Shown here: positions 38,101 to 53,100 of the stretch, piece after piece
Layout: every line of letters starts with the position of its first letter
Position numbering within the stretch: the stretch's first letter is position 1
From: Enchytraeus crypticus
Lineage: Eukaryota > Annelida > Clitellata > Enchytraeida > Enchytraeidae
DNA length: 64,000 nucleotides
Reading direction: 5' to 3'
Assembly: GCA_905160935.1 (NCBI GenBank)
Contig: CAJHZI010000794.1
Span: 3,026,501 to 3,090,500 of the forward strand
Translations under genes and position numbers: made by a program
Notes under the pieces: model-generated
The model's input: the letters and a program-made list of their open reading frames with translations, nothing else
What the model was told of the DNA's origin: nothing
Database searches by the model: none

Positions 38101-41100
38101 GAGCGGCTTAGCATTGTGGTAGTGCTTGAACCACTCTGAGAATGTGTCTTGAGCCTCCTGATGTAGCAAATAACGAGGAGTTAATCAATATGAATCAATC
38201 AATAAGAATTTAACATCCGGTTCCTCGCCATAAGGCAATGTTAGGGACGTCTCTTGCAGACTTTACACACACAGGCGCCAAAGCACCACAGGATGACGAC
38301 TGAGTACACAGAGACCACAAGAGGAGAGAACCTTAACGAGAGGACCAGGATTAGACTGAAAGGTAACTGTCAGTTTCCTCACTCGAAAGCGATGTCAGTG
38401 ACGGACGAGCCAAGGGTTTGAACTCTGCACATACTGATTCGCGGTCGAACATCTTACCGACATCGCCACTGGCTCCAGCCAGTGAAAGGGCATTCGTATT
38501 CATATCCCGACCCTAGCTAACGTGGGATTCAAGGGAAGATGATGATGATGATGCTGATACACAATGTACTTTACATAACAATGTAACGATCAGTCCTGAT
38601 CCAAAATAATAACTTTTAATCCATTCAATTCCTTCCACTAGAAACTGATCACAGCAGATTTGCTGCAATGAGACAAATCTAAACTATAAATAACTCGAGT
38701 TGGTAAACAATCTACAAATATCCATACAATTCCAAAGATACAACGGAAAGAATATCTCTAGAACACTTACGAGGTAGGCAATGATACAAAGATATTCACG
38801 TATGGCGTTTGATACATTTCCAGGCATCGGATTTATAGCCGCTGTCCCCTAGAAACAAAATAATGCATAAACATATTAGAAGTATAACAAATACTACTAC
38901 GAATATAAGTATATTGGACATACACGTAGAAGTGCAAAGTCAATATATAATATTAGGCATTAAATTTAAATTAATTTAATGAATATTTGAGACACATAAT
39001 AATCATAGGCAATATTGGCTAATATTTTGTAAATTATACTATTTTATTATTTAAATGACTTATAATACTTTATCATTCACAAAGATCTTTAGCCAAAACA
39101 GCAAAATAAAATATGTCTTATAAAGATAATACTGAACAATACATCATCATCATCATCTTCCCTTGAATCCCAGTTTAACCAGGGTCGGGATACGAATAGA
39201 CTTTCTCTAGTCCTCACTGTCCCACACCATATCACCTGTCAATCCCCTATTTTTCATGTCCTTCTTAATTACTGCATCCCATGTAAATTGTGGTCAATAC
39301 TAACCAATACATTTTATTTAATATTATTCCGCTGCACTGTTACGGCAATAATATAAAAACACTAAATTTGTGATGCGTATAAATAAATATGAGACATAAA
39401 CGGCGAACAATTCATCACTAAATACACGCATGTGGCATCTAATTGATGGAAACTTATAAAATCCCCACATATAGAGATCAAATCGTACCCTTGTCCTAGT
39501 GAAGCCCATGAGATGATCAATCGTATTGGGTGGCAACTGCTTCGTAGCATCCCTGCAAGCTGATAACTTTCTTTGCACTGTGCAATAAATTCATTAAATA
39601 AGTCTACAAATCTATTTTCTCCAGACATCTCCTGATATAACTTGAATGATTAGCAAACTGATACAAAACTATATCCAGATGTGATGCATTAGTTCAAATT
39701 TCCTTTCCAGAAATGTTAATAGGGAAGAATAGTGTCGAAAATTTATATTTATCAATCATCAATGACTCGCTCTGACATGTATTAATATTGAATGTCTCAA
39801 TAGCGTAGGGGTAACGTCATGGAGTTTTAAATGAAAGACCCTGAGGTGAATTGAATCCTCGTGGGTTCGATTCCCGGCTGCGCTAATCTGAGAGTAAACT
39901 CTCGGACATTCACTGGACTGGTTACACGGAAAATGGTCTAACTTGCCTAACGGATTTAACATGTGGTATTAAAAGTGATAGATATCAACACAGTTGATTA
40001 TTTCACTATAAAGTGTGTTTACGTATTAATTGGAGGCTATATTGATAATTACATAATAAGAAAGATATATGTTTATTATTATAGTTAAAACTCAAAAACA
40101 CCAAATTGCACTGACACCAAACCAAAAATAGAGAAACATAGGTAAAATAAGATAAAAACAAAATAAAGCATCAGATAGTTTGTATAAACATGAAGAACAG
40201 CTGTCAGGGAAGATGATATACATCACTGGCAAAAGACTGTATTAATTTAAAGATAAAGAAAAACAAATAAAACAAACGTCAGAAAGAAACATAATTGTAC
40301 TCTATCTAGCTTACTATCAGCAAAATTACGCAATAAATTCATATAGGGTGAAAATTAAACTTAGGATTCAAATAAAAAGTACAGGCATGACTAAAATGTT
40401 TGGATAAATCTTAAACGAAAAGAGGTTATTATAGATATGAAAATATAGTATAAACAGTAAACCAAATAATAAGCGAAATTAATAAAATGATGGTGAGTCT
40501 GCGATGCTATGAGAACAATAACATACTTAGGAAGACTCGAGCAATGGCATTTGTTTGCTTGAGAGCCTCCATCCACAGTGCCGGCTCAAATATCAGCCAT
40601 TCTATTGCATTAATCTTCTTCTGATCAATCTACAAAATATTTAATGAACACAGTCTTCATGACTGTAACTCCTTTCTATATTTTTCTTCAGAGGTCATAA
40701 TTATAATCAACAATTTTCTACCTGTACATTTCTTCGTACAGTTAATCAGCTTTTACTGTATTGCAAAAGTTTAGGTACCAGAAGAAGCTTCTTGTCATGT
40801 TAAGTTTGTTTGAGTATACGTCATGTTTGAAAAGACAATAAATACATTTCTCAGACTCTCGTTCTAACATGACCTCAATTATCTACTCACGAGCAACTAA
40901 ATTTCGACTATCATGCAATATCTAAGTTACCTAACGGTTTAAACACGTGATTTTAAAAGTGATAGATAGCAACATAGTTGATTATTCACTATAATGCGTG
41001 TTTACTTTTTGGTGGTGGTTTAATTTTTTGTCCTACTTTTTATGTTTATGATGTTCTGTTACTGTTCTTCCTGTCAAGTGTTGACGAATAAAGAAGTTGA

Positions 41101-44100
41101 TATATATAATATAACGGTTTAGCGTTACAGTTTAGAACTCCAACAAAGGGCTGGTAATTATATTCTAGATAAAGAGGTGCTGCAAACTCCCTTGCATCGT
41201 TAAATGGAGGGAGTAGAGAAAAGATGACAAACTACCAGCAAGAATAGAACGATGCCACGCACAGTGTGTTGCTTCGTGCAATAAGTGGTTGAGCAAGACG
41301 ACTGTATTTACATAACATTTCTGCTGCAGTAAGGAAAACCAGCAAGATATAAAGCCTAACGCTCAGTAAACTTCAGTTTCCTGTTTCGAAAACATGTAAG
41401 TGAAGTGGAGCGTACTGAACTGAATCCTGTACCTACTGATCCGTAGCTCAAATCTGAACTTGCTAACATGCCACTGACTCAGCCATCAGACCTGTTAGCA
41501 TCGATTACTATCATCGGGTCCTTTCGTTATGTCTACCGAAACCAAACGGATAATTACAAAGTTTTTACGACACGTTTTATAGCATGAACCAACGTACCGG
41601 TGTAGTGCTGCCATCCAGCTGCAGTTCAGAGTTGAGAACAAACTCCTCGCTGTCAGCTGATCTAATTGCGTTAACGACCAATCGTCTGATCTCTGTCACA
41701 TCCAGGTTGTTCTCATAGGCTGCCTGCAGACATTGTCGTCTCTCATTCGTCTCCACAACTCCTATCAATTAATCAATCAATCAATCAATCCATCAATCAA
41801 TCAATTAATCAATCCATCAATCAACCAATCAATCAATCAAGTAGATCAAGCATTTCAACGCTACTGAAAGAAGGGAAATATCAATATTAAACCTACAACT
41901 AATTTATTCTCATACAGGCTCAGATACAGTTCAGCTGTAGAGGCTGGCACTAGAAATGACCTATAAAACATATTTTTATACACTAAAAGCGGCACAAAGT
42001 CATAGTAAAAACAACGTCTTAGCTAAACTATATAGATAATAGTGTGATCGCTAAATAGCAACTGTAGCCTGTGAGTTGATATATGAACTATGCAGATTTA
42101 GCACACAAGAGAGAAAAGACATCAGAATTATGCAGCTGTCTACTTACAAAACACAGAAAAGAGAAATATTTAGTAACTAGTATTCAACTTAATTCAACCA
42201 TCAACTTCATTAAAGTTCAACCACTAAAAAAGGAAGGAGAGTAAAACCCAGTGATAGAGTGGAGTCAGACCTTCAAGGAACTTAACATAGAGTGATTTCT
42301 GGTGAGTACTGGGTAGCTTCGACACATAGAGAGCTATCAGCTTATTGCGTTTCTCCTCAATCAACAGCAGAATGTACTTCGTTAGAACTGTATTGCATTC
42401 GCCCTCCTGTACACATATTTCAACAAAGCAGTCTCCAATAATTATTATCAAAACACGACTAACAATCACTTAGCATATCACTAGACCAATCAGTCCAAAT
42501 TTAAAGTTTTATTCTTCAACAGGAAATAGCTCAGAGAAGATGACTCAACAAAGATTTAAAAAAGCCAAACAGTGACAATTACTTTTATTTAGGATTATTA
42601 ACAAAGTGCTTCACGTTATCCTTATAAAATATTAACACTGCTGCAGTGACCGTAAATCAAATGGTGCAGGAATGGTTAAAGTACATGTTGCGCCGTATTC
42701 ATCACAAATTCAAAACATAAAAAGTTTAGGAGTACCAAATTTCTAAAAACAAAAAATATAACAGAAGTCTGGCAGGAATCTTGATAACATAAATATACAC
42801 TTGACAACATAAACTCCACACGGCTCGTGATATTCAGTACAATGAAGATTTTACGTCTGGTTCCACGTCTGAAAGAGACACCAGGGACGTCCGTCATTCA
42901 AGTTTGATGACTCAAATAGGACAGGCAAAACATGAATGGTAGTAGTACTTGCCTGCAGGACAAAGGAATACACTAGATTACTTATACTAAAAACAATAAC
43001 GATTAATTAACCTTAATTAATTAATTAAATCTTAATTAATTATAATTTATTCATCAGTTTCTTCGTCATCTTAGGAAGACGTAGAAGACGTCATATCAAG
43101 AAAATCCTCAACGTATTTTAGAAAATTAATTATTAACATTTCTATGTACTCAGATTAGTAACTAAAAATAAATACTCAGAGAAAACAGCAATCTTACCTC
43201 GAGTGGCATGCCGAGAGTTTGAAAGAAGAGAACCAGGTGGGCCATGAACCGAACGAGATGTGGATGGGACTTGATATCTTCCCTTAAGCACCACTCTGAC
43301 ATCTTACGTATCAAGCCTGAATTGAACAATCAACTAAATCGTTCAATTGATTCTTTAATGATTAAGTGTATTAGATGACAAATATATCCTCTCGTTAATT
43401 ACAATAACATTTACACTAAATCTTTTGATGTCTTTTTAACTAAATATTCATAAATTTCTATATCAATAAATAACTTTATTACTCAAGTAATTATTTTACT
43501 GTTTTATTGCTTCTTCAAAAACACACTTTATAGTTTCTAACCCACAAGTGCAATTTAATCCTTAGTATTTAATCAGCGATATTAACAGCAATCTCAATGA
43601 GGTGTAGGTACAATACAAACGCCTAAAGTCGTTTAATAGATAGGTAAATCTAATAGAGACGCTAACTTTTAAACGCCACATTCAAAATACAACGTCACCA
43701 TACATACCGCTCGTATCCCCTAGAATGATGTACTTCTGTATTACATTGAAAGTGAAACCGGCCTCCTTGCGCACAGCCTACAAATAGATTGTTCAGAACA
43801 CAGTGTAATATAAAAACGTTTAATATCACAGCACAGTTTCATTGCGCACACTACAAGAGGAAGCGAGGTTCATACTTCGAAACAAATGATTCGGACAATC
43901 GACATAAAGAAATTCTACAGCTATAAATGAATCAATAAATTATAATAATAAGTAACATAGAAAATTTTTTAATTAGAAATAAAGAGTCAAGGTGATATTT
44001 GCTTATTATACTAAGCTATATAACATAAAAAGATTCTGTAATAATTTTGCTAGATAAAGGTACTAATCACCGTAAATTTATTTTATTTATATTAATAGGA

Positions 44101-47100
44101 ACATCAAAAGGGTTATACAATCCCATAAATTTTGAATAAAATAGATTATATTTCAGTAAAGATTTGTGATTTTTACCGCAAATCTTTCACTAAGGTAACT
44201 GTGGTAAAATAAAAAATAATCTTAAAACTAACTTTAGCCAAACCCCATCAAATACTTAAATCTAATCATGTTAGTGCTTTAAATTACAAGGAAACACATT
44301 AAATTATTTACTACAATACATGCTTCTAAACTCTATATGTGCTACTTAAAGAATTGCAAAAATTAAACAGATATGAAATTACAAAAATTTTTATGACAGA
44401 CAACCAACCTTCATCTCAATCCAGAAGATAGGCTTGTATTAATATAAAATACAGTGCACAGCCTTTAAACATACTAGCACCTTAAGATTCAGAAAATAAA
44501 TCTTCCACGTCAATATATTTAGAAGTTAGCTTTAATGATTACAATGTCCGTAAAGTAGAGGAAGTTCTTAACCTCAATGGGACTTCCTTCTATAGCTGCG
44601 AATATCCCCTCGTACGTGAGCCTGTAGAAATGTAATAAGAATAATACACATGTTATTGCTAGTAATCTGACGTACCACTAAAATTGTACATTAATATGCA
44701 GATTAAACAAGCAACGACAATTACAAAAAAACCATAAGTATCAAATTGCTACGCCAGACTTAATACTATGTCCGATTAATTATATACCTCTCTCATAGTG
44801 CACTGCCTACTGGCAGATCCTTGGTACATAACGCCTCCACTCTTCTCTGTCTTCCGCCTTCCTCTTCATTTCCACATATGAGTGGGTCTTGAAATCATCT
44901 AACATACCTAATCTCGGCCTACCCCTGCCTCTTTTTCCTTCCATTCTACCTTCTATGACTTCTTTTAATAGACCTTCCCCCTTAGAATGTGTCCTATCCA
45001 ACTCTTCTTCCAATTTCTTATACATTTATCAACTGTCTATCTGTGCCAACTCTCTCCAGGACTTCCTCATTTGTAACCTTTTGAGTCCAGCTAATCCTCT
45101 CCATTCTTCTCCAAATCCACATTTCCAATGCCTCCAGTTTCCTAATATCTTCCTTCTTAAGGTCCATGTTTCACATCCATACAATAGCGTGGTCCAAACC
45201 AAAGTTTTCACTATCTTTATCTTTGTGTCTTTCTTTAGACTTTTTGTTAATAGTTCTTTTCAACTACAAAGGCCGCTTTTGCTTGTGCAATCCTACTGCA
45301 TATTTCCGTCTCACATTTCCCATCATCGGTTATAGTATGACCCAAATATTTGAAACTCCTTACCTGTTCCAATTTCGTACCATTTATTGTGATATTAACT
45401 TCACCTTTATTATTGGACACTCTCATAACCTTGGTCTTTTTTATATTAATCTTCATGCCATATCTTAGGGCCGTATCATTCAGCCTATCCATTATCTTCT
45501 GCAATCCAATCTCGCTGCCCGCTACCATTCCTTGGTCATCTGCAAATCGTACATCTTGTAACAAATTCCCTCCTACTTTTATTCCTTCTTCCAAGTCTTC
45601 CATGGCTTCCTCCATCATTGCCTCAGCGTAAATGTTAAACAGCAGCGGCGAAATGCTACAACCTTGTCTTACTCCACGTCCTATTTCACCTTCTTCTGAG
45701 TATTCTTGTTGAATTTTGATTACTGCTCTTTGATTCATGTACAAGTTCAAAATTAGTCTTCTATGTCTCCAGTCAATTTCTATTCTTTTTAAGATATTCA
45801 TCATCGTTATCCAATAAATCCTGTCAAAGGCCTTCTCGAAGTCTACAAAGCATGCAAAAACGTCATTTCCATATTCTAAGCTTCTTTCGCAAAGAACCCG
45901 CATTACTCCTATTGCTTCTCTCCATCTTGTGCCGCATCCTTTGCTAAAACCAAATTGTGTCTTGCTCAGTATCATCTCTGCTTTCGACTGAATGCGATTA
46001 TTTACTCTCTTTAATAAGATCTTCGATGCATGAGGTATTAAGCTGATTGTTTTGTAATCTGAACACTCCACAGCATTGGCTTTTTTGGGAATTGGAATCA
46101 TCACTGACTTGGTAAAGTCGTCTAGCCAAATACCTGTATTGTACACTTCCATACATACCTCCATTAACTTTTTGAGTGTTTCTCCTTCCAACATTTTCAA
46201 GAATTCTGCTGGGATTTCATCTATTCCGGCTGCCTTCCCCTTCTTCATACTGTTAATTGCAGAATAAATTTCCTCCTTCATTAAATCGGGGCCCCTTTTA
46301 TCGTCTTCTATGATATTTTCTTCTTCTATTTTAAAATCCTCTTGAACTGGTTTCCCAGCCTTATCATACAATTCCTCTACATATTCTCTCCATCTTTCTT
46401 TTACTTCTTCCAGCTCTGTCTTCAATTCCCCATCTTTACCCATTATACTAATGTTCTTTGCATCTCCTTTCTTTTTCTTATCGGTTCTTGTTAATATCCT
46501 GACTTCCTGGTATAATAGATCCGACCTCCCTCTTCTATCATATTCTGCTAAATCATCACACTTTTCACTCCACCAATGATCTTTTGCTTTGTCTGTAATT
46601 CTTCTAAGTTCACTGTTTAAGCTTCTATATTTCCTTCGGCCATGACTGGTGTCAATACTTTTCCATTTCCTCCTTTCATCCATTTTGTCAAGCATCTCGC
46701 TTGTGATCCAAGGTTTTTTAGCTGTATTTGCTTTAAGAAAGCCATAAACTTCTTTTGCACCTATTTTAATAGCTTCCTTTAGCTGACACCATCTTTCATT
46801 TACCCCTGTTCTTTCGTAGTCCTTCATTTCCTTAACTTTTCTTTCCACTGCTTCCTGAAACTGACTTCTTTTCTCGTTCAATCCATTCAAATTCCATCTC
46901 TTACTGCTTTTCTTCTCAAGTATTTTCTTCAACTGAAGCCCTACTTTTGCCATTACTAGATTGTGGTCTGAATTAATATCGGCTCCTGGATAAGCCCTTG
47001 AATTCTTCACACTATTCCTGTACTGTTGCTTTAACAGAATATAGTCTAACTGGTATCTTCCCTCGTTTCCGGTGCTTACTGGTTTCTTCCACGTGTAAAT

Positions 47101-50100
47101 TATATATATCACTGACATAATATCACTGGCAATAATTACTAACGATTACATTAGAAATAATAGAATTCTGTCACTCGAGGCTGTACTAAAATTAGGATGA
47201 CCTAAATGGTTTACGTATAACTAACTAATTGAAGTATCTCTCTCTTTCTCTCTTAGTGCACTGCCTACGACCAGGTCCATGGTATATAATGCCTCCACTC
47301 TTCTCTATCTTCCGTTTTTCTCTTGATGTTCACATAAGAGTGGATCTTTAAATCATCTATAACATTCCTTTTGATACAACATTATTCTTGGGGGATTCAG
47401 CTTATGGCGAGGTAGGTGGGTTATACCTTCCTCAGCTTAGATGGAAGTATAACCCAATGAATATTAAGTATTAATCTCTAAGCATCACTAGACATAAACA
47501 AAAAAAGACCTGCTACACATAAGGAATTTACTCTAAAATACACTCTCCTCAAATATATCAAATATCTTCTCAGTAGTTTTCTTCTCAGCATATTTATTTT
47601 ACAGCCTGGTCCGGGCGAATTGATCCGCAGTGATGTGTGCTGTGGGACGTCCCTGACATCATCCTTGGATGAGGAAATTTCTCTGCAATACAATAACTAT
47701 CGCAACACTATATCCTATTGGCTGGAGCCAATGGTGATGTCGGTAGATATTCGACCGTGGATCAGTATGTGCGGGGTTCAAATCCTGGGCTCGCCCGTCA
47801 CTGACATCGCTTTCGAGTAAGGAAACTGACGTTAACATTAGCTTTACCAGCTTTAAAAACTACAATAACTGTATATGAGTTATACTGCTATGATGAAACC
47901 CAAACAAAAGACTGCAGCAAGAACTTATAAAACAGCGACGAATACCAGTCACGACACCGCTACAGAATTGATTGTTTCAACAACAACAACTAACGGCTTA
48001 TCAGAATGAGCCTCTGGTGGTGGCAGCAGAGGCCTGGGACCACAGAACTGCTCGCGTATGTTGTTCTCTACCGTTTGATCAACGAAGACCTTGAAGTACG
48101 CCCACAGCTGATCGTACCACGAGTGACAGATGGGCAGGAGCTGCTCCAGGTTGCCGCTCAGTGCTGCGTATATACCCCGCTCCTGCATCGCTATCTTGTT
48201 CTGTACAACAACAACATTGAGATTAAATTAACACAAAAGACTGAAACAGAATGTCATCTAATCAATCAGATACAAAATATTTTATAGAAAATGGATCGAT
48301 AAAGTCTAGAAAGAGAGCATGCAACGAGAGTCTACAGAATACAGAGAACTTTGTTATAAAATAGTTGTGGTAACATATGCAGTAAATGCAACATCAAAGA
48401 CTGAAACAGAATGATAAATTCACCAAGATTACCACAGTATGTATTGAAACGCTCCTTACTAGATAAATGCAGATAATATATTAAAGAAAAACACAATTAA
48501 CGATAATTTAAGCTTAACTTATGAATGTTAGCAATAAAGGGACAAAATAAATAAAATAACTTTTGATAGTAACCAAATTAGTTGAAATGAAGATTATAAC
48601 AAAGTTGGTTAAGGAAATTGACAACTCCATCTTTGGCTAATGGACAGCACAGTCGATACTTTTTTCTTAGCTCAATATATATACTAGTGCATTCTGTTGA
48701 TGCATAACAGTTTGCAGTTGAAAGTTAAGCTTGAGAAGCCCTTGACGTCACACAGGAAGTAGTCATACAAAACCTTAAATCGTATCAGAGTTTGAAATTC
48801 ACTTTCAACTGTATTCTATTTATTATAAAAGGCAAAGGTAATTATTTCAAACATAGTGGATAATTCATTTATGGCACTTTTTTGATGAGTGTGTAGGCTC
48901 CAGAAATTGTTACAAAAATTTTAACGAATGGAAAACTCTCAAATAGGGGATTGACTGAAGGATGATATGATGTACGATAGAGAGGATTTGAGACAGTCTA
49001 TTCGAATCCCGACCCTGGTTGAACAAGGATTCAAGAGATGAAGATGATGATGATGATAGTGGATAATGCATTTGCCCGCTGAATATCGTGATTAACAGAT
49101 CGACAGATAAAATCACAGGAAATTTAACATACATCTTCAGCCAGTTTCCAGCAAGTTCTCTTCCAGATGTCTCTGTTAGGGTTACCGACAACAGAAGCGA
49201 CAGCACCGCCTGGGCCAAGTTTTTTAACATTAGGATCATGATAGAGTCTCCAACCCTCAAGCGTTGCAGCTCTCCAGAACTGACCAAACTTCTTACATAC
49301 CTTCTCAGCCTACAAGCAGATAGGCTATGCGTTAGCTTAATTATCAGTTTGATTACTTATCTGTTAAATCAGTTTTCGTTAGATCAGTTATCAGTTAGAT
49401 TAGTTATCACTTAGATTAGTTATCAATTAGGTCAGTTATCAGTTAGATCAGTTATCAGTTAGATCAGTTATCAGTTAGATTAGTTATCAGTTAGATCAGT
49501 TATCAGTTATCAATTAGATCAGTTTTCATTTAGATCAGTTATCAGTTAGATCAGTTATCAGTTAGATCAGTTATCAGTTAGATCAGTTATCAGTTAGATT
49601 AGTTATCAGTTAGATTATCACTTAGATTAGTTATCAGTTAGGTCAGTTATCAGTTAGATTAGTTATCAGTTAGATCATCTATCAGTTAGATCTGTTATCA
49701 GTTAGATCAGTTATCAGTTAGATCAGTTATCTGCTGAATCAATTTTCAGTTAGATCAGTTATCAGTTGCCACAGGCTCTAAAAACAGCCTCGCAGGAATC
49801 TCTGATAGCATATGAGCAATAGTAAAATAGACGCTGAACTTAGCTTTCGATTGGCCGGATGGCTGGAGCCAGTGGCGATGTCGGTAAGATATTCGAACGT
49901 GGATCAGTATGTGCGGGGTTCAAATCCTGGACTCTCCCGTCACTGACATCGTTTTTGAATGAGGAAACTGACGGTAACTTTAGCTTTCATTTCAGAGGCT
50001 TGTATTAAATTATAGGATCACTTAAACACAAACGAAAAATATATTAAATTAGTTTACTAAACTCTTAACGGTAACTGCAAATGTTGCTAAAATTTCCATA

Positions 50101-53100
50101 CAATTAAGTTAAACTAATGGATTACATCTTTCTTGCAATTCTGCGTAGAAAGACGTCAAAATCTCTTAAAATTTTGACGTCTTACTTAACTACAGTCTAC
50201 ATCGTTTTCCTTTACTTTATTTCTTGACAAAAACAAGATAAAAGAAATTCAACTTTCTCCTTCAGGCTAAAAAACTGAATATATTTTATACATAACTGAA
50301 CGCACCCAAAACACACAAGCATATCAACACACAAGAATAAATCATACACAAATCGTTCTATCCCTGAACTCAGTACTATTGTACAGTAAAGTAATTTAGC
50401 GCCACATAAACACACGCACCTCGTCGATACGACCAGCTCTAATGCAGTTATATATATAGTTGAGCAGCTTTGCTTCATCCTCCTCATCCAGGTCTGCCAA
50501 TCTTCTTCCTCGTTCTCTGATTGGTGCGTCCGGATCCTACAAAGATCAACAACCCAACAGCAGAATTCTGAAATTTATAACTATTGATATAGAATCATTA
50601 GGTTCTATATCAAAATTTATAATTAATTTTTATTAAATATATAATAAATATAATTTTTATCCCAACCCTAGTAAACTAGAATTTAAGGGAGGGTGATGAT
50701 GATGATATAAGACTATGAGATGATTTTTTCGCCTATTAGAAAAGGTTGATCAAAAAATATTAATAGATTAAATTTTTATGGTTAATTTTACTTCACACTA
50801 TGAAAATTGCATATATTCTATCAGATTTTCAATTCCATCTATGGTTCCACCATCCCATTTGCTATTTCACATCTCCTAATTTTTCCAAAGGCTGTCAACT
50901 CCCCAAAGAAAAACCAGATTTCCCACTCTCAGAAAAACTACTTAACTAATCTGTCAGACTATGAAATCTTCAACTTCATGCCAAGTGAATAACAAGAGTA
51001 TGAAAATTAATGAGACGTGCAATACTTTATAATCCCAGTTTCAAAATGAAATCCATTATACACATATTATCCGAAGACAATGTTGAGGATACCTCGTCAA
51101 TTAGACATACTGCGTACACAAATACTCAAATCAATTAAATCAATTTATTTTTATCAAAATTGGGTACTTTTCTACAGTTTGCAAAAAATTGAAAGGAACA
51201 AGAATTACATAGGTTTACTGAATATTGTATTACAATCTTAATTTTGCTACCTTAATTTGTCTGTTGCCACACTAAACGCACACTAGCCTATATCTGCTTA
51301 GGAAGAAGCAATGGCAATCCAAAAAAGATGCATTATGATCGCATCCTTCTACTTCTTTGGCGTTAAATCGTGGTCTGCTCACATTAGCAATATACAGGAA
51401 TACAATACATACCAGTCTAGTTACAAGGCTGAGTAGATTCCTGGAATCACCAGTCTTCTGAGCTTTCTTCAGCAAGTGTAAACTGTTTTCCCTGCAACAT
51501 AAAACCATAATAATAATAATAATAATAGTAAAGGTTTAACATCTGTTTCCTCATACAAGGATGATGTCAGTGACGTCCTCATCACATGTCACTACAAATC
51601 GATTCACCCTAAATGATACTATAAACAAGCAATTATTAAAGACATAATATTTTACTACTTTATTTTACTTTTTATTAAAAAAACACAGCCATACTGCAAC
51701 ATCAACAATCAAATAAAGCAAAGGAGAGAAATTTTGGAATAGCAAAGAATATTACTGCATATAGCTAAGATTGAATTCTAAAAATCAAACAAGTCAACTA
51801 TAACAGTTAACTAGAATGACACCAGAATTATGTGACGTTATAAAAGAGTTGATTACTCTAACTGAATGCATTATTAATTAACTGACATGACAAAAAATAT
51901 ACAACAAACTCCATGCAATTGTTTCTAATCTTTTCTACAATATTTCTAGTAACTAATAAATCCAGTATCTAGTTTCAAAAGTGAAGCGTACTCATCTAAG
52001 CTAGTAAAATCTAAAAACAGATCTTTAGAAATGTAAATAGACTGACTGTGTGTGTGACATAGTATTCTCATTGTAATAGAAAGTAACCTAATACAATAGA
52101 AAATATAAAATAAGAGAAAATATAGAACTATATTCTAAAGCAGGCCTACCAGCATCCCATGTCATCTACAGAGAATTCTAGGTTATCATAGAGATCCTTT
52201 AACTGTTCCTCAGAGTTAAACTCCAACCAATCAACAATCAGCTGCAAACATCCAAGTACAGTTAAGATGAGATATGCCAAATTTACACACAAAGTTTTCC
52301 ATAGCTAGTTTGCACAACTGTACCTGGTATAGTGAACCAGTTCTATCTGACTGTCAGAAGCAACGCTGAGCATCATAAAGCTGTCAACGCTCACTCAATG
52401 ACGAAATTCCTTAATAGTTATGTAAATTACAAACCTGTCATATTTGACGCTTATAAATTTATAGCGAGTATCTCTCTTAGTACACTGCCTACTGGCATGT
52501 CCATGGTATATCAAGCCTCCACTCTTCTCTGTCTTCCGCTTTCCTCTTCACGCCTACATATGAGTGGATCTTTAAAAAATCTAACATTCCTAATATCGAG
52601 CTGTCTCTGCCTCTATATCCTCCAATTCTGCCGTCTATGATCTCGTATAGTAGACTTTCCCCCTTTAGAATGTGTCCTATCCAACTTCCAGAACTTTGAG
52701 TACATAGGCTATTTAAATTTTATCGCTGCGCTATATTTAAAATTCCTAAATATTAACGCTTCATCTCGGTCATTTGTCGATTAGGAATTTATGGCAATTA
52801 TTTACACTTAAATTTAATCGCTACATCTTTTTTGTAATTCTGAAATATTAACGATAAATACCGCTCTGTGATTTGTCCACTATATTCCTGGCAAGTGTAA
52901 CTTTCATCTAACCGTCATGCAATTATAATTTATAATTAAACAACTTTTTCATATAAAAGAAATTGCTATATATACTGATTTCTTAAGAGTCGTGCAGTAC
53001 ATTGCTAGAACATCCGCTTTGGGATTGAGAGGTTTTGGGTTCAAATCCAGGTTCAGTTAACAGTGGCTATTTTTCCTAGTTGTGTGCATTTTTGCACACA

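Noticed and set aside
44889-45335. 148-codon plus-strand frame across the LINE tail
   Set aside because: It is antisense to the LINE protein and its composition mirrors the reverse complement.
49088-49414. 108-codon plus frame
   Set aside because: It is antisense to Nup107 exon 12 and the adjoining array.
52332-52640. 102-codon plus frame
   Set aside because: Its second half is the reverse complement of a LINE 3' fragment.
52990-53060. Functional tRNA gene
   Set aside because: Only the T-arm is convincing; acceptor and D stems do not pair, so it is listed as a tRNA-like fragment.
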